Part shown: positions 38,198-47,700 of the stretch, piece after piece | Numbering within the stretch: the stretch's first letter is position 1 | Layout: each line of letters begins with the position of its first letter | Origin: Planctomycetales bacterium 10988 | GTDB taxonomy: Bacteria > Planctomycetota > Planctomycetia > Pirellulales > Pb10988 | Assembly: GCA_009664345.1 (NCBI GenBank) | Contig: CP043547.1 | Coordinates: 4,182,709-4,246,708, forward strand | DNA length: 64,000 nucleotides | Reading direction: 5' to 3' | Made by a program: the position numbers and the translations under genes | Notes under the pieces: model-generated | The model's database searches: none | What the model saw: only the letters and a program-made list of their open reading frames with translations | Told to the model about the DNA's origin: nothing

Positions 38198-39643
38198 ATG
38201 GCAAAGACCCCGATCACCGTAGCTCATGGAGATGGCATCGGCCCCGAAATCATGGATGCCACGCTGTCCATCTTAAAGGAAGCTGGTGCGGAACTTGATA
38301 TCGAGACGATCGAAATCGGAGAGAGTGTTTATCTTCGCGGCAACTCCGCTGGGATCGACCCGAGCGCCTGGGAATCCCTTCGCCGAACCAAGGTTTTCCT
38401 TAAAGCCCCGATCACCACGCCGCAAGGGGGTGGCTTCAAAAGCCTGAATGTGACCGTCCGCAAGACGCTTGGCCTCTATGCCAATGTTCGTCCTTGCGTG
38501 TCGTATCACCCCTTTGTGCAAACCAAACATCCGGTCATGGATGTCGTGATTGTGCGGGAGAATGAAGAAGACCTTTATGCCGGGATCGAGTATCGCCAAA
38601 GCGACGACGTGATGATGTCGCTGAAGTTGATCTCGCGACCGGGTAGCGAAAAGATTTGCCGCTATGCTTTTGAATATGCTCGGATGCACAATCGCAAGAA
38701 AGTCACCTGCTTCACCAAAGACAACATCATGAAGATGAGCGACGGGCTCTTCCATAAAGTCTTTGAAGAAGTGGCGAAGGATTATCCCGATATCGAAAAC
38801 GAACATTGGATCGTCGACATCGGGGCGGCCAAGCTCGCCGATAAGCCGGAAACCTTCGATGTCGTCGTTTTGCCGAATCTCTATGGCGATATCCTTTCCG
38901 ACGTCGCTGCTCAGATCACCGGAAGCGTCGGCTTGGCGGGAAGTGCCAACATCGGCGAAGGGGCGGCCATGTTCGAAGCGATTCACGGATCGGCCCCGCG
39001 TCGTGCCGGGCAAAACTTGGCGAATCCTTCCGCATTGCTGCTTGGTAGCGTGTTGATGCTCGTTCACATCGGCCAAGCCGCCTGTGCTAGCCGCGTGCAT
39101 AATGCTTGGCTCAAGACGATTGAAGACGGCGTGCATACCTACGACATCTTCCGCGATGAAGTGAGTAAGGAAAAAGTCGGCACCAAGGAATTTGCCCAAG
39201 CGGTCATCGCCCGACTCGGCAAAACCCCGGAAACCTTGAACCCGGTCGAATACAAAGAGGTCTCCGATCCGGGTAAAGTCCCGACCGCCAGCCCTCGCGT
39301 TGTCAGCCCGAAGAAGACCGTCGGCGTCGATGTCTTTGTGCAATATCAAGCAGGAACGGCCGATGATTTGGCCGCGACCTTGGAACCGGTAGCCGGAGAT
39401 TTCACGTTGAAAATGATCTCCAACCGCGGAATGAAAGTCTGGCCAGGCGGGGCACCGGAAACCTTCTGCGGCGACCTTTATCGCTGCCGTTTCGTGCATC
39501 CCGAAGAAGGCGGCACGGTCAGCCATCAACAGATCGTTGACCTTCTCGGTCGCGTCGGCGGAGCCGGCATCGACTTCGTGCAAACGCAAAATCTCTGCTA
39601 CTTCAACGACGAACGCTCCTACACCCTCAGCCAAGGGGAATAG
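38198..39643 (+). CDS. icd: Isocitrate dehydrogenase, Thermus-type with C-terminal domain
   Basis: 481 residues from the ATG at 38198, chosen because AAAGGAACGAG lies just before it and MAKTPITVAHGDGIGPE is the conserved start. Oxidative decarboxylation of isocitrate in the TCA cycle. Visible motifs: HGDGIGPEI, the substrate segment VRENEEDLYAGIEYRQ, the catalytic Lys/Tyr-containing region and the metal-binding LYGDILSDVAAQITG. The last ~140 residues (from VSPKKTVGVDVFV) form an extra domain, as in Thermus thermophilus isocitrate dehydrogenase. The coenzyme (NADP or NAD) cannot be settled by eye. Convergent with a small gene; both share a terminator. Confidence 0.93.
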   Translation: MAKTPITVAHGDGIGPEIMDATLSILKEAGAELDIETIEIGESVYLRGNSAGIDPSAWESLRRTKVFLKAPITTPQGGGFKSLNVTVRKTLGLYANVRPCVSYHPFVQTKHPVMDVVIVRENEEDLYAGIEYRQSDDVMMSLKLISRPGSEKICRYAFEYARMHNRKKVTCFTKDNIMKMSDGLFHKVFEEVAKDYPDIENEHWIVDIGAAKLADKPETFDVVVLPNLYGDILSDVAAQITGSVGLAGSANIGEGAAMFEAIHGSAPRRAGQNLANPSALLLGSVLMLVHIGQAACASRVHNAWLKTIEDGVHTYDIFRDEVSKEKVGTKEFAQAVIARLGKTPETLNPVEYKEVSDPGKVPTASPRVVSPKKTVGVDVFVQYQAGTADDLAATLEPVAGDFTLKMISNRGMKVWPGGAPETFCGDLYRCRFVHPEEGGTVSHQQIVDLLGRVGGAGIDFVQTQNLCYFNDERSYTLSQGE

Positions 39644-39680
39644 TTTTTCGTTCGTTTTAAAGTAGTAGATTTACATATTT

Positions 39681-39722
39681 AAAAATGGGTTAAGTGTCAG
39701 ATCAGACGCTTAACCCATTTTT
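39681..39722. terminator. Bidirectional terminator containing the stop codon of the opposing gene
   Basis: An 18-bp stem (one G-T pair), A-run at 39681-39685 and T-run at 39718-39723. The last bases include the stop codon of the minus-strand gene at 39722. It serves icd and probably the opposing gene. Confidence 0.9.
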
Positions 39723-40099
39723 TATTGATAGCTTGAAAACGATTCTTTCAAGCTTGATATTCCATACCGGGCATCCTTTTCAAGAAGTTGAACCAATTCC
39801 TTCCAGTTAGCAATAAAAAAATCCGTATAGTCTTGAAGGTTCGGATCGGGATTGATTCCTTTTTCCTTGATAAACTTTTTCAACGCATTTTTTGTAGCTT
39901 GATGAAAGCGAATAAAATCACGTTGATCGAGTTCCTCTAAAATGATGAATTTAAAAGCGTCGGTTAGAGAAAAAAGACTATCCTTAATTTCTCTCTCATG
40001 ATCCAGATACTCATTTTGGGTAAATTCAACGATTGCCATAAAGAAAAATGTAGAAGCCCCATGAGAAACACCTTCGGATATAAAGAAATCTCCGCTCAT
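39722..40099 (-). CDS. Hypothetical protein, 125 residues
   Basis: Not recognised. A soluble, Phe- and Lys-rich, mostly helical protein (for example FKFIILEELDQRDFIRFHQATKNALKKFIKEKG can be read as two amphipathic helices; key residues E-E-L-D and K-K-F), with no signal peptide. An alternative start is Met21. AT-richer than the flanking genes, like the minus-strand genes at 34250 and 53827, each of which also sits next to a large housekeeping gene behind a shared terminator. Immunity-type proteins often look like this, but I have no motif to support that. Confidence 0.65.
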   Translation of the reverse strand: MSGDFFISEGVSHGASTFFFMAIVEFTQNEYLDHEREIKDSLFSLTDAFKFIILEELDQRDFIRFHQATKNALKKFIKEKGINPDPNLQDYTDFFIANWKELVQLLEKDARYGISSLKESFSSYQ

Positions 40100-40191
40100 G
40101 GGATTTTGAAAGTGATTGTTATGCCATTTAAATAGTGAATTGTAGGAATTGACAAAGATGAATCTGAAAAATTCACTTATAAAATTAAATA

Positions 40192-40229
40192 AAAAAGGCC
40201 GCTGAGTTCCTATGCCCAGCGGCCTTTTT
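40192..40229. terminator. Intrinsic terminator downstream of the ABC transporter gene
   Basis: AAAAAGGCCGCTG (40192-40204) pairs with CAGCGGCCTTTTT (40217-40229), 13 bp, with a 12-nt loop. It lies about 140 bp after the ABC gene end on the minus strand and can work in both directions. Confidence 0.9.
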
Positions 40230-40370
40230 AAACGTCGAATGGATTTCCGATTGTTGTTTATTATTTACCCCTTTGTTGAGGAAGGAAGTACTTTATTTAT
40301 CGTCCTCTTAGCGTGCGATTGAGAAGGACAATTTCTCTTTTTTGTCCTTCAAAAGGGTGGCTTGAAACGA

Positions 40371-43184
40371 TTAGTCGGCAAAGTGTAGTTTTAACATGCC
40401 TCGTTGCAAGGTCGAAAGGTCTTTGAGGCAAGGGATTAAATAATGATTGCCGACCGTATCGATCATAAGTCGTCCTTCTTTTCCATACGGTTGGAAGGAT
40501 TCTTCGTTCGTTTGCATCGTGAAGTTGCGGCGGCCTTCTTCGGTCGTCACCCAGCAGTGCAGCAAGCCTTGCTTGGTTTCCATCTTGTCGATCGAGCGGA
40601 CGCGACGCATGAAGTAGCGGCGAGCCAAGGCCCCACGAATCTTCTCTTGCACCTCTTGCGGCCAGTCAGCGAGGTCGCGCATCATGCCGATTTCAATGAC
40701 TCGGCCTTCGGCGTCATGGGCTTGCAAGCTGATGAATTCGCTATTGCGGGTGGCGGGGAAGGCCAGGACCGCGTCGATCCCTTCATAGGTTTCCCCTTCG
40801 AATTCGATGTGCAAGAGATCAAATTTGCCTGAATAAAGCTTGGCCGTTTCCGGCGTCAGCCAGACCAGCGAAGGCTCGGGAAGCGGTTCTTCTTCCGGTT
40901 CTTCGATGTATTCCGCTTCCTCCAGGGCATTTTCCGAGAACTCAAAGGCTTCGTCGATGGTGCCCCCTCCGGCCATCGCGGCGACGGGTTGCGGGATGGA
41001 GGCTCCGACTGATTGCATTTTCACCAAGGAAGCGTAGAGGCCATCTTCTTTCAAGAGGGCATCGTGCGAACCTTGTTCAACGAGGCGGCCTTGATCGAAG
41101 ACCAGCAAGCGGTCGGCATTTCGCAAGGTCGAAAGTCGGTGAGCGATGGCGATCGTGGTGCGGCCACGGCTGAAGGCTTCGATCGCGGCTTGGATGGCTC
41201 GTTCCGATTCGGTATCGACGCTACTGGTGGCTTCGTCGAGAATCAGAATTTGCGGATCGTAGAGCAACGCTCGGGCGATGGAAATCCGTTGACGTTCGCC
41301 CCCGGACAGGCCGGAGCCTTGTTCGCCGACCATCGATTCATAGCCGAACGGCATTCGCAAAATAAAGTCGTGAGCGTGAGCCCCTTTGGCGGCTTTGAGG
41401 ATTTCCTCCGGCGTCGCTTCGGGATTCCCGTACACAATATTGTTTTCAATCGTTCCTTTGAACAAGAACGGTTCTTGCAGGACCATCCCGACTTGTTGAC
41501 GGATTTGGCGGCCGCTGAATTCTCGCAAGTCATGGCCATCCACTAAGATGCGTCCTTTGTTGACGTCATATAAGCGGCTGATCAAGTTGACGAGCGTGGA
41601 CTTTCCAGAACCGCTTCGACCGACGATGCCGATCATTTCTCCCGGTTTGATATCGACGGAGACATCGTGCAGCACCGGCATGTCAGGGTCATAGCCGAAG
41701 GAGATATTTTCCAATTGCACATGGCCTTGGAAACGGTGGTCAGGCCGCTCGACGTGGTTTTCTTCGAGGGATTCGGTTTGGTCGAGGACTTCGAAAATCC
41801 GTTGGCTGGCGGCCAGGAAGTTACTGAACCAGGCGGTCCCTTCACTCAGGGTGGTCAGCGGGGTATAGAACATCGCCAGGTAAGCCAAAAAGGCCATCAA
41901 CGAACCCAGGGTCATTTCTTCCGAAAGGACGTCGCGACCGCCGACGAACCAGACAATCAACCCGCCGAGGGCAAAGGTAAAGCCCATCAGCGAAGAGAAC
42001 GTGGCGTTGCAGACATCGACTTCCATGCGGCTATCGCGGAGGCGATTGCTGGAACATTCAAAGCGTTTGTATTCACGGTTTTCTTGGGTAAAGGCCTTCA
42101 CCACGCGAATTCCGGAAAGCATCCCGGTCAGCGAGGCGGCTTGCCGACCGACGGCATCCCAATAGCGGTGATGTCGCGGAGTCAGATAGCGAGTGAAGAA
42201 AAAACTTCCCACAATCACCAGAGGCATCGGCAATAAGGTGAAAAAGGCTAATTTCGGATTAATCCAGAAGAGCATGACCCCGATCCCGACCAGTTGCAAC
42301 AATTGCAGCAGGAAGCCGCTGGTCAACTGATGAATGAGCGTGTGCATGTTCTCGGTGTCGTAGGCCACGCGGCTCATGAGCATCCCGACCTGATGGCGAT
42401 CATGGTAGGAAATCGAGAGTTCGTGCAGTTTCTTCACCATGCGGGTTCGTAGGTCCGCGGTCAGCGAGGTTCCGACCCGGCTAGAGACATGCCCTTTCCA
42501 GATAGCCAACCCACTGGAGGCCAGACGCACAGCGGCCAAACCGCCGACAATCGCCAGCAGCATCCAGCCTAAATCATCGAAAGAAGGACGCTCGGCCGAT
42601 TCGACCTTGAGGACATCATCGACAAGAATCTGTTGCAAAATCGGCGGGGCTAGCTCGACGCCAACGGATAAAAAGGAGAGAGCCAGCATCAAGGCCATCG
42701 ACCAGCGATAAGGCATCACGAGTTCGCGAACCCGGGACATCATCCGGCCTACTGGGGATTTTTTGGCTTGTTGTTCCGCTTCCTTCGCTTCGGATTCTTC
42801 TTCCAACATAGGGAACTCCCCACGCAGGCAAAGCGGTTCCAAGTGCGAAGCGACTTCGCGGAAGGTCTCGGTCTGGTCATTGCAATACCGCATTAAATCG
42901 ACCCAATGCGAACCGACCTTGGCTTGCAAAAAGCTCGAGCCAACCACGCGATGGGTCCGAATCCCATTGATCTGTTCGTGGTTGAGACGGCGGAGCAAGC
43001 GAGGCGGATCACCTTCGGGTCGGGCAACGAGAAGCTCTTTGTCGGTGGCAAACAGCCACTGTTGCGCGGGATGACCATCTAAATCAATTTCACTTTTGGC
43101 CGCCAGAAGAAGTCCTCTTCCCTGGGGCACACAGCTCTCAAAGAGATGAGAGATTTCGGTCGGCAACGCGTTAGTCATGGTCAT
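40371..43184 (-). CDS. ABC exporter (fused permease-ATPase) with N-terminal PH-like and C-terminal DUF1854 domains
   Basis: 937 residues. Order: an N-terminal ~140-residue domain with alternating beta strands (FATDKELLVARPEG..., LLRRLNHEQINGIRTHRV), PH-like in look; a six-helix exporter TMD (~165-450); an ATPase domain with Walker A GRSGSGKST (~517), signature LSGGERQR (~622), Walker B ILILDEATSSVD and H-loop AIAHRLSTL; an acidic linker (~750-800); and a C-terminal DUF1854 domain (LTPETAKLYSG...GML). DUF1854 proteins are encoded next to exporter genes linked to cyanophycin metabolism in some proteobacteria; here both are one chain. No cyanophycin gene is in the window, so the substrate is open. 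Single gene with its own terminator. Confidence 0.92.
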   Translation of the reverse strand: MTMTNALPTEISHLFESCVPQGRGLLLAAKSEIDLDGHPAQQWLFATDKELLVARPEGDPPRLLRRLNHEQINGIRTHRVVGSSFLQAKVGSHWVDLMRYCNDQTETFREVASHLEPLCLRGEFPMLEEESEAKEAEQQAKKSPVGRMMSRVRELVMPYRWSMALMLALSFLSVGVELAPPILQQILVDDVLKVESAERPSFDDLGWMLLAIVGGLAAVRLASSGLAIWKGHVSSRVGTSLTADLRTRMVKKLHELSISYHDRHQVGMLMSRVAYDTENMHTLIHQLTSGFLLQLLQLVGIGVMLFWINPKLAFFTLLPMPLVIVGSFFFTRYLTPRHHRYWDAVGRQAASLTGMLSGIRVVKAFTQENREYKRFECSSNRLRDSRMEVDVCNATFSSLMGFTFALGGLIVWFVGGRDVLSEEMTLGSLMAFLAYLAMFYTPLTTLSEGTAWFSNFLAASQRIFEVLDQTESLEENHVERPDHRFQGHVQLENISFGYDPDMPVLHDVSVDIKPGEMIGIVGRSGSGKSTLVNLISRLYDVNKGRILVDGHDLREFSGRQIRQQVGMVLQEPFLFKGTIENNIVYGNPEATPEEILKAAKGAHAHDFILRMPFGYESMVGEQGSGLSGGERQRISIARALLYDPQILILDEATSSVDTESERAIQAAIEAFSRGRTTIAIAHRLSTLRNADRLLVFDQGRLVEQGSHDALLKEDGLYASLVKMQSVGASIPQPVAAMAGGGTIDEAFEFSENALEEAEYIEEPEEEPLPEPSLVWLTPETAKLYSGKFDLLHIEFEGETYEGIDAVLAFPATRNSEFISLQAHDAEGRVIEIGMMRDLADWPQEVQEKIRGALARRYFMRRVRSIDKMETKQGLLHCWVTTEEGRRNFTMQTNEESFQPYGKEGRLMIDTVGNHYLIPCLKDLSTLQRGMLKLHFAD

Positions 43185-44119
43185 AATTGAGCTCTATGCT
43201 GGAATGCGGTGCGAGAGGTCCTACCGCTCGCATTCGCCACCTCGCTCTTTGCACTGACTGGGAATCGGCACAAAGACACAAAATGGTCGCATTGAAAGGA
43301 TCGACGAACAATTCATTAAAAGGAAGGGGGCGAAGTTACAAAGGATCGAAAAATAGCAAACGCCATGCCAAATAGGTGAGTCACCGGATTCTTCTGTGGT
43401 GATTTCCCTAACGCTACCCTAGGAGAGTCAAAGTTTGATGAGAAGGGGGTGTTTTTTTAAATTTCGTAAGGATTGAATCGATTACGGAAGGCTTTGTGTG
43501 AGAGCAAGCAATGTATCTCCCTGGGTTTACTGGGGTTCGATGGCGATTGATTGATCTAAATCAAAAATTGATCTTTTTTTCTTTTGTAAGATTTTCCTTG
43601 ATATTGTTAATTGTGCGTGCTTTGCGCGAAAAATAGGCAGTGTGACGACCACTAAACGTAAGTCATTTCAATACTTGCTGATATGTTCATCCGACTTTGG
43701 CACCAAAACAGCCACCAGGCGAACGATATGCGACCGGTCTATTGGTAGGTGGTGAGCCAATCGTGAAATATGTCCAAAAACTCCCTCGATTTCGGGGTGT
43801 AGTTGATGGTTGGCACGTAATGTGCTTACATTTATGCTTCTGTCCTTCTCGATGAAGAAATCAATTCTTCTCAAGAAGCACCTGGAAACTTTTTACTGTC
43901 TGGATACACTGTTTCGAAGGATCATCCGACCTTCGGAACGATAGATTCAAAGTCTCAAAAAAATTTTTGAAATTTTTGCATCCCAGTCAGAGTCAGGTTA
44001 TCAGTAATCTGTATCGCTTCTTTAAAATGGCTTGAATAATAAGTAAAGCTAATATTAAGGAAGCCCTTTACTCGACAAGTTCTTTCAAAATTTGAATGTA
44101 TATATAAAGAGAGGTTCCC
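43185..44119. other. Long AT-rich intergenic region
   Basis: About 935 bp. No convincing gene: the 68-codon minus-strand frame at 43668-43874 starts at TTG and matches nothing I know. Around 43950-44110 the sequence is very AT-rich and ends in a TATATATAAAG stretch just before the small DUF1328-like gene, a plausible promoter area. Promoters for the ABC gene should lie at the left end. Confidence 0.45.
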
Positions 44120-44290
44120 ATGGATTTACGATTATTGACCTGTTTTGTGATTGCGGCGGTGACCGCCGGATTGGGTTTCAGTGGCGCGGGTGGCGAAGCG
44201 AGCGGAACATTGCAAATGATGTCCGCTATTTTCTGCCTGCCGTTTTTGATGAGTCTCTTCCTCTTTGGAGTTCGCCGCCCGGTTGTTTAG
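44120..44290 (+). CDS. DUF1328-like small membrane protein
   Basis: 56 residues, ATG 44120 with AGAGAGG about 7 nt upstream, stop TAG at 44288. Two TM helices are predicted: LLTCFVIAAVTAGLGFSG and AIFCLPFLMSLFLFGV, ending in RRPVV. The pattern F-x-VIA...A-x-LGF-x-G-x-x-G-x-A-x-G, then F-L-x-SLF and a basic end, matches the DUF1328 (YtjA) family, in which members are 50-60 residues. Function unknown; family members are inner-membrane proteins often linked to stress conditions. It stands alone between the ABC and glucan synthase genes. A longer frame overlapping it (44092-44400) is a shadow. Confidence 0.8.
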   Translation: MDLRLLTCFVIAAVTAGLGFSGAGGEASGTLQMMSAIFCLPFLMSLFLFGVRRPVV

Positions 44291-44790
44291 TGGTGAACTT
44301 TCCTTGGAAGCGATCTCCGACTCTCCTCCTCGGCTCCCGACCATCCCCCCGCATGGAACTTCTCTTCCCTGTTCCATCCCATAAGTTAGGCGAATGCTAG
44401 TAAACTGGCGTTTCGCCTTTTTTTCTAGCTGAAAAACGAGTAATTCTCTTGAGATTAGGCAGTATCTTCCAGTTCCACTCATCCCCTTTTTCTTTTCAAC
44501 TCTCTTGGTCCGCTTCCGGAAAAGACCTGGACAACCGGCTCTGAATGCGTCTAATAAAGCGAGTAAGGTTCTTTGTAGGGAATTAGGTAAGTCTAGGAAT
44601 TTCGTGCTTTGCGTAATTTTATCCTTGCCGAATTTTTTGCCCCTGCTCGCCTGGAGAACCCTCTCCTAAAATTGTGAGTTCCCTTTCGGAAGTTACCTAA
44701 AAAATAAGATGAATCTTCGGAAGAACGGGTTCTATCCCCCTTCGGAGTCTCTCAACAACTCTCAGTTCAACCCCATGAACGGGAAATAGA
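44291..44790. other. Intergenic region upstream of the glucan synthase
   Basis: 500 bp with no recognised gene or strong hairpin. It must hold the promoter of the cyclic glucan synthase gene; no clear boxes were identified. Confidence 0.4.
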
Positions 44791-47700
44791 ATGCATTCAG
44801 ATAATTCTGGAAGTTGGTTCGGGAAGTTCTTTTCCGGCCAGAAAAATGGTCAAGCGACCGTCCCGCGCGCTGAAGAGCGTCCCCTTCGTACCGAATGTTA
44901 CAGTCTCGAACAGTTGGAACGGCATGGCGGTTCCTTGGCAACCTGGCATCGGATTGCCGCCAAATCCCGTCGCAATCGCCTCCTGGCGAACTTGGCTCAG
45001 CACGAATCGCAACTCCAAACGACATACCAAACGATGCGTGGCGTCGTTGCCCAAGGAGTCACGATCTCGCCGGCAGGGCGTTGGTTGCTGGAAAATGCTT
45101 ACCTCATCGAACATCAAATCCAGATGACTCGGCAGCATTTGCCGCGGGGATATAGCCAAGAATTGCCGCAACTGGCCGATTCTCCTGATGCCATCCCGCG
45201 GGTTTACGATCTCGCTTTGGAACTCGTCCGCCGAACGGATGGCCAAATCGATGCGGAGAACATTCAGCATTTTATTTCCGCTTATCAACGTGTGGCGGTT
45301 TTGAAATTGGGCGAGCTGTGGGCCATTCCGATCATGTTGCGATTGGCCCTCTTCGAAAACATTCACCTCGTCGCTTCACGCGTGGCCCGGCAATTGGAAC
45401 AACGGCAACTTGCGGAAGTCTGGTCGGAGAAGATTCGGCAAGCCGCTCGCGAAGAACCGCGGAAATTGATTTTGGTGTTGGCGGATTTGATCCGCTCCGA
45501 TCCACCGCTTTCGCCGACCTTTGTTTCGGAACTTTCGCAACAACTGCAAGCCCCGTCGACTTCGATGGCCCGCGAATGGCTCGAAAGTCAGCTTCGCGAA
45601 CAAGGGCAAAACCTCGAACAACTCGTCACGCTCGATAGTCAGCATCAAGCGATCGATCAGGTTTCGGTCGGCAATAGCATTACCAGCTTGCGAAAGCTTG
45701 ATTCGATCGACTGGGCGGAATTTGTCGAGACCCAAAGCCGGGTGCATCAACGTTTACAAGAAGACCCGATCAGCACCTATGGGCAAATGAGCTTTGCCAG
45801 CCGGGACCGCTACCGCCATGTGATTGAAAAGATCGCCAAGCGGAGCCCCCGCTCCGAACCGCAAGTCGCCGCGGTCGCCGTCGAGTTGGCCCAAGAAGCC
45901 GCCGATCATCCACGGGCCGAAGGCGAAGATTTCTTCCGGGGCGAACCGATCGAACGGGCCTCGCACGTTGGCTATTACTTGGTCGATCAAGGGCGTTATC
46001 TTTTGGAACGAAGTGTCGGTTATCGCCCGACGCTCGGGGATCGTTGGACCAACTCCATTCAGCAAGCCCCGCTGGTTTGGTACTGGGGGAGCTTGGCGAC
46101 TTTCACCCTTTTGGCCGGAGCCTTGATTGGCTGGATCGCCTGGGAAAGCGGAATCGCGGCGAATTGGTCGTGGTGGTTTATTACCTTGCTGGCGGTCTTC
46201 CTTTTCTTGCCGCTAGTGCAAACGTCGATCTCTTGTGTGCATTGGCTGACAACGTTGGTTGTGCCGCCGAACCCCATCGATCGCTTCGATTTTTCCAAGG
46301 GAATTCCCGACCGCTGCCGTTCGCTGGTGGTGGTGCCGACGATGATCAGCAGCACCCGCGCGGTCGATTCGTTGCTGGAAGCTCTCGAAATCCGCTTTTT
46401 GGCAAATCGCGATGGAAACCTCTTTTTTGCCTTGCTGACGGACTTTCCCGATGCTGCCAGCCCCGAAATGCCGACCGATGCCGAACTCTTGCAACGGATG
46501 CGAGACGGCATCGACCGACTGAACAAACAATATCAACAAGACCGCCGCGGCCTGTTCTTCTGGTTTCATCGCCCACGAAAATTCAACGAGCAGGAAAATG
46601 CTTGGATGGGTTGGGAGCGGAAACGCGGGAAGCTCAGCGATTTAAATGCTTTGATTCAAGGGGGCGATCGCTCGGCCTTTAGTGAAATCGTCGGCGATAC
46701 CTCGCTACTCTCTTCGGTTCGCTATGTGATCACGCTGGATACCGATACGCAACTCCCGCGTGATGCCGCCAGTCAGATGGTTGGTTGTCTCGCCCATCCG
46801 CTGAACCGTCCTTATTATGATCGCAAAAAAGGTCGGGTTACCAAGGGCTATGCGATTTTGCAGCCGCGAAACTCGGCCACGGTCACCAGTGCGAACCGGA
46901 CTTGGTTTAGCCGCATCTTCGCCGGTGACGCCGGGATCGATCCGTATACCCGACAGATCAGCGACGTCTATCAAGACCTCTTCGGCGAAGGGAGTTTCGT
47001 CGGGAAGGGGATTTATGATGTCCATGCGTTTGAAATTGCGTTGCGAGGCCGCATGCCCGAAAACCGCATTTTGAGTCACGACCTGATCGAAAGTAGCTAC
47101 GCCCGTAGCGGCTTGCTGAACGACTTGGAATTGTTCGAAGGCTTCCCCGGCACCTTCTTGGCCGATATGAGTCGGCGGCATCGGTGGATTCGTGGGGATT
47201 GGCAGATCGCCCAATGGGTCTTGCCGCGTACGCCGATCGAAGGAGGGACGGCTCCGAATGTCATCTCTTGGGTCTCGTGGTGGAAGGTGCTCGATAATCT
47301 CCGCCGTAGCGTGACGCCGCTTAGCTTCCTGTTTTTCTTCCTTTTTACTTGGCTGACGTGCGGACCGTGGGGGGCAGCCCTCGGCACGGCGGTGACGCTC
47401 GTCCTTTACTTCTTGCCGAATCTGCTCGGTGCCGCCTGGTCGGTCGTGCATAAACCCGAGGAAATGCCCTGGGTGATGTACCTCCGCAATTGGCTCGGTC
47501 AGCAACAGCGGAGCCTCGGGCAGGTCGGTCTCAACCTGGCTTTCTTGCCCTATGAAACCCACTGCACCATCGATGCGGTCGCGCGTGCCTGGTATCGGAT
47601 GCTCATTTCCAAGAAGAAATTATTGGAATGGACGACCGCCGACGATGCCGAACGCCGCAGCCGGGGCGACCTGCGGGGGCATTATGAAGTGATGGCGGCC

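Noticed and set aside
38273-39634. 453-codon minus-strand frame opposite isocitrate dehydrogenase
   Set aside because: No family features; the sense frame has all isocitrate dehydrogenase motifs.
43668-43874. 68-codon minus-strand frame
   Set aside because: TTG start, no ribosome-binding site, no recognised motif; too weak to call.
44092-44400. 102-codon plus-strand frame near 44.1 kb
   Set aside because: Translation is unlike a protein family; a different frame (44120-44290) gives a DUF1328-like membrane protein with a good ribosome-binding site.
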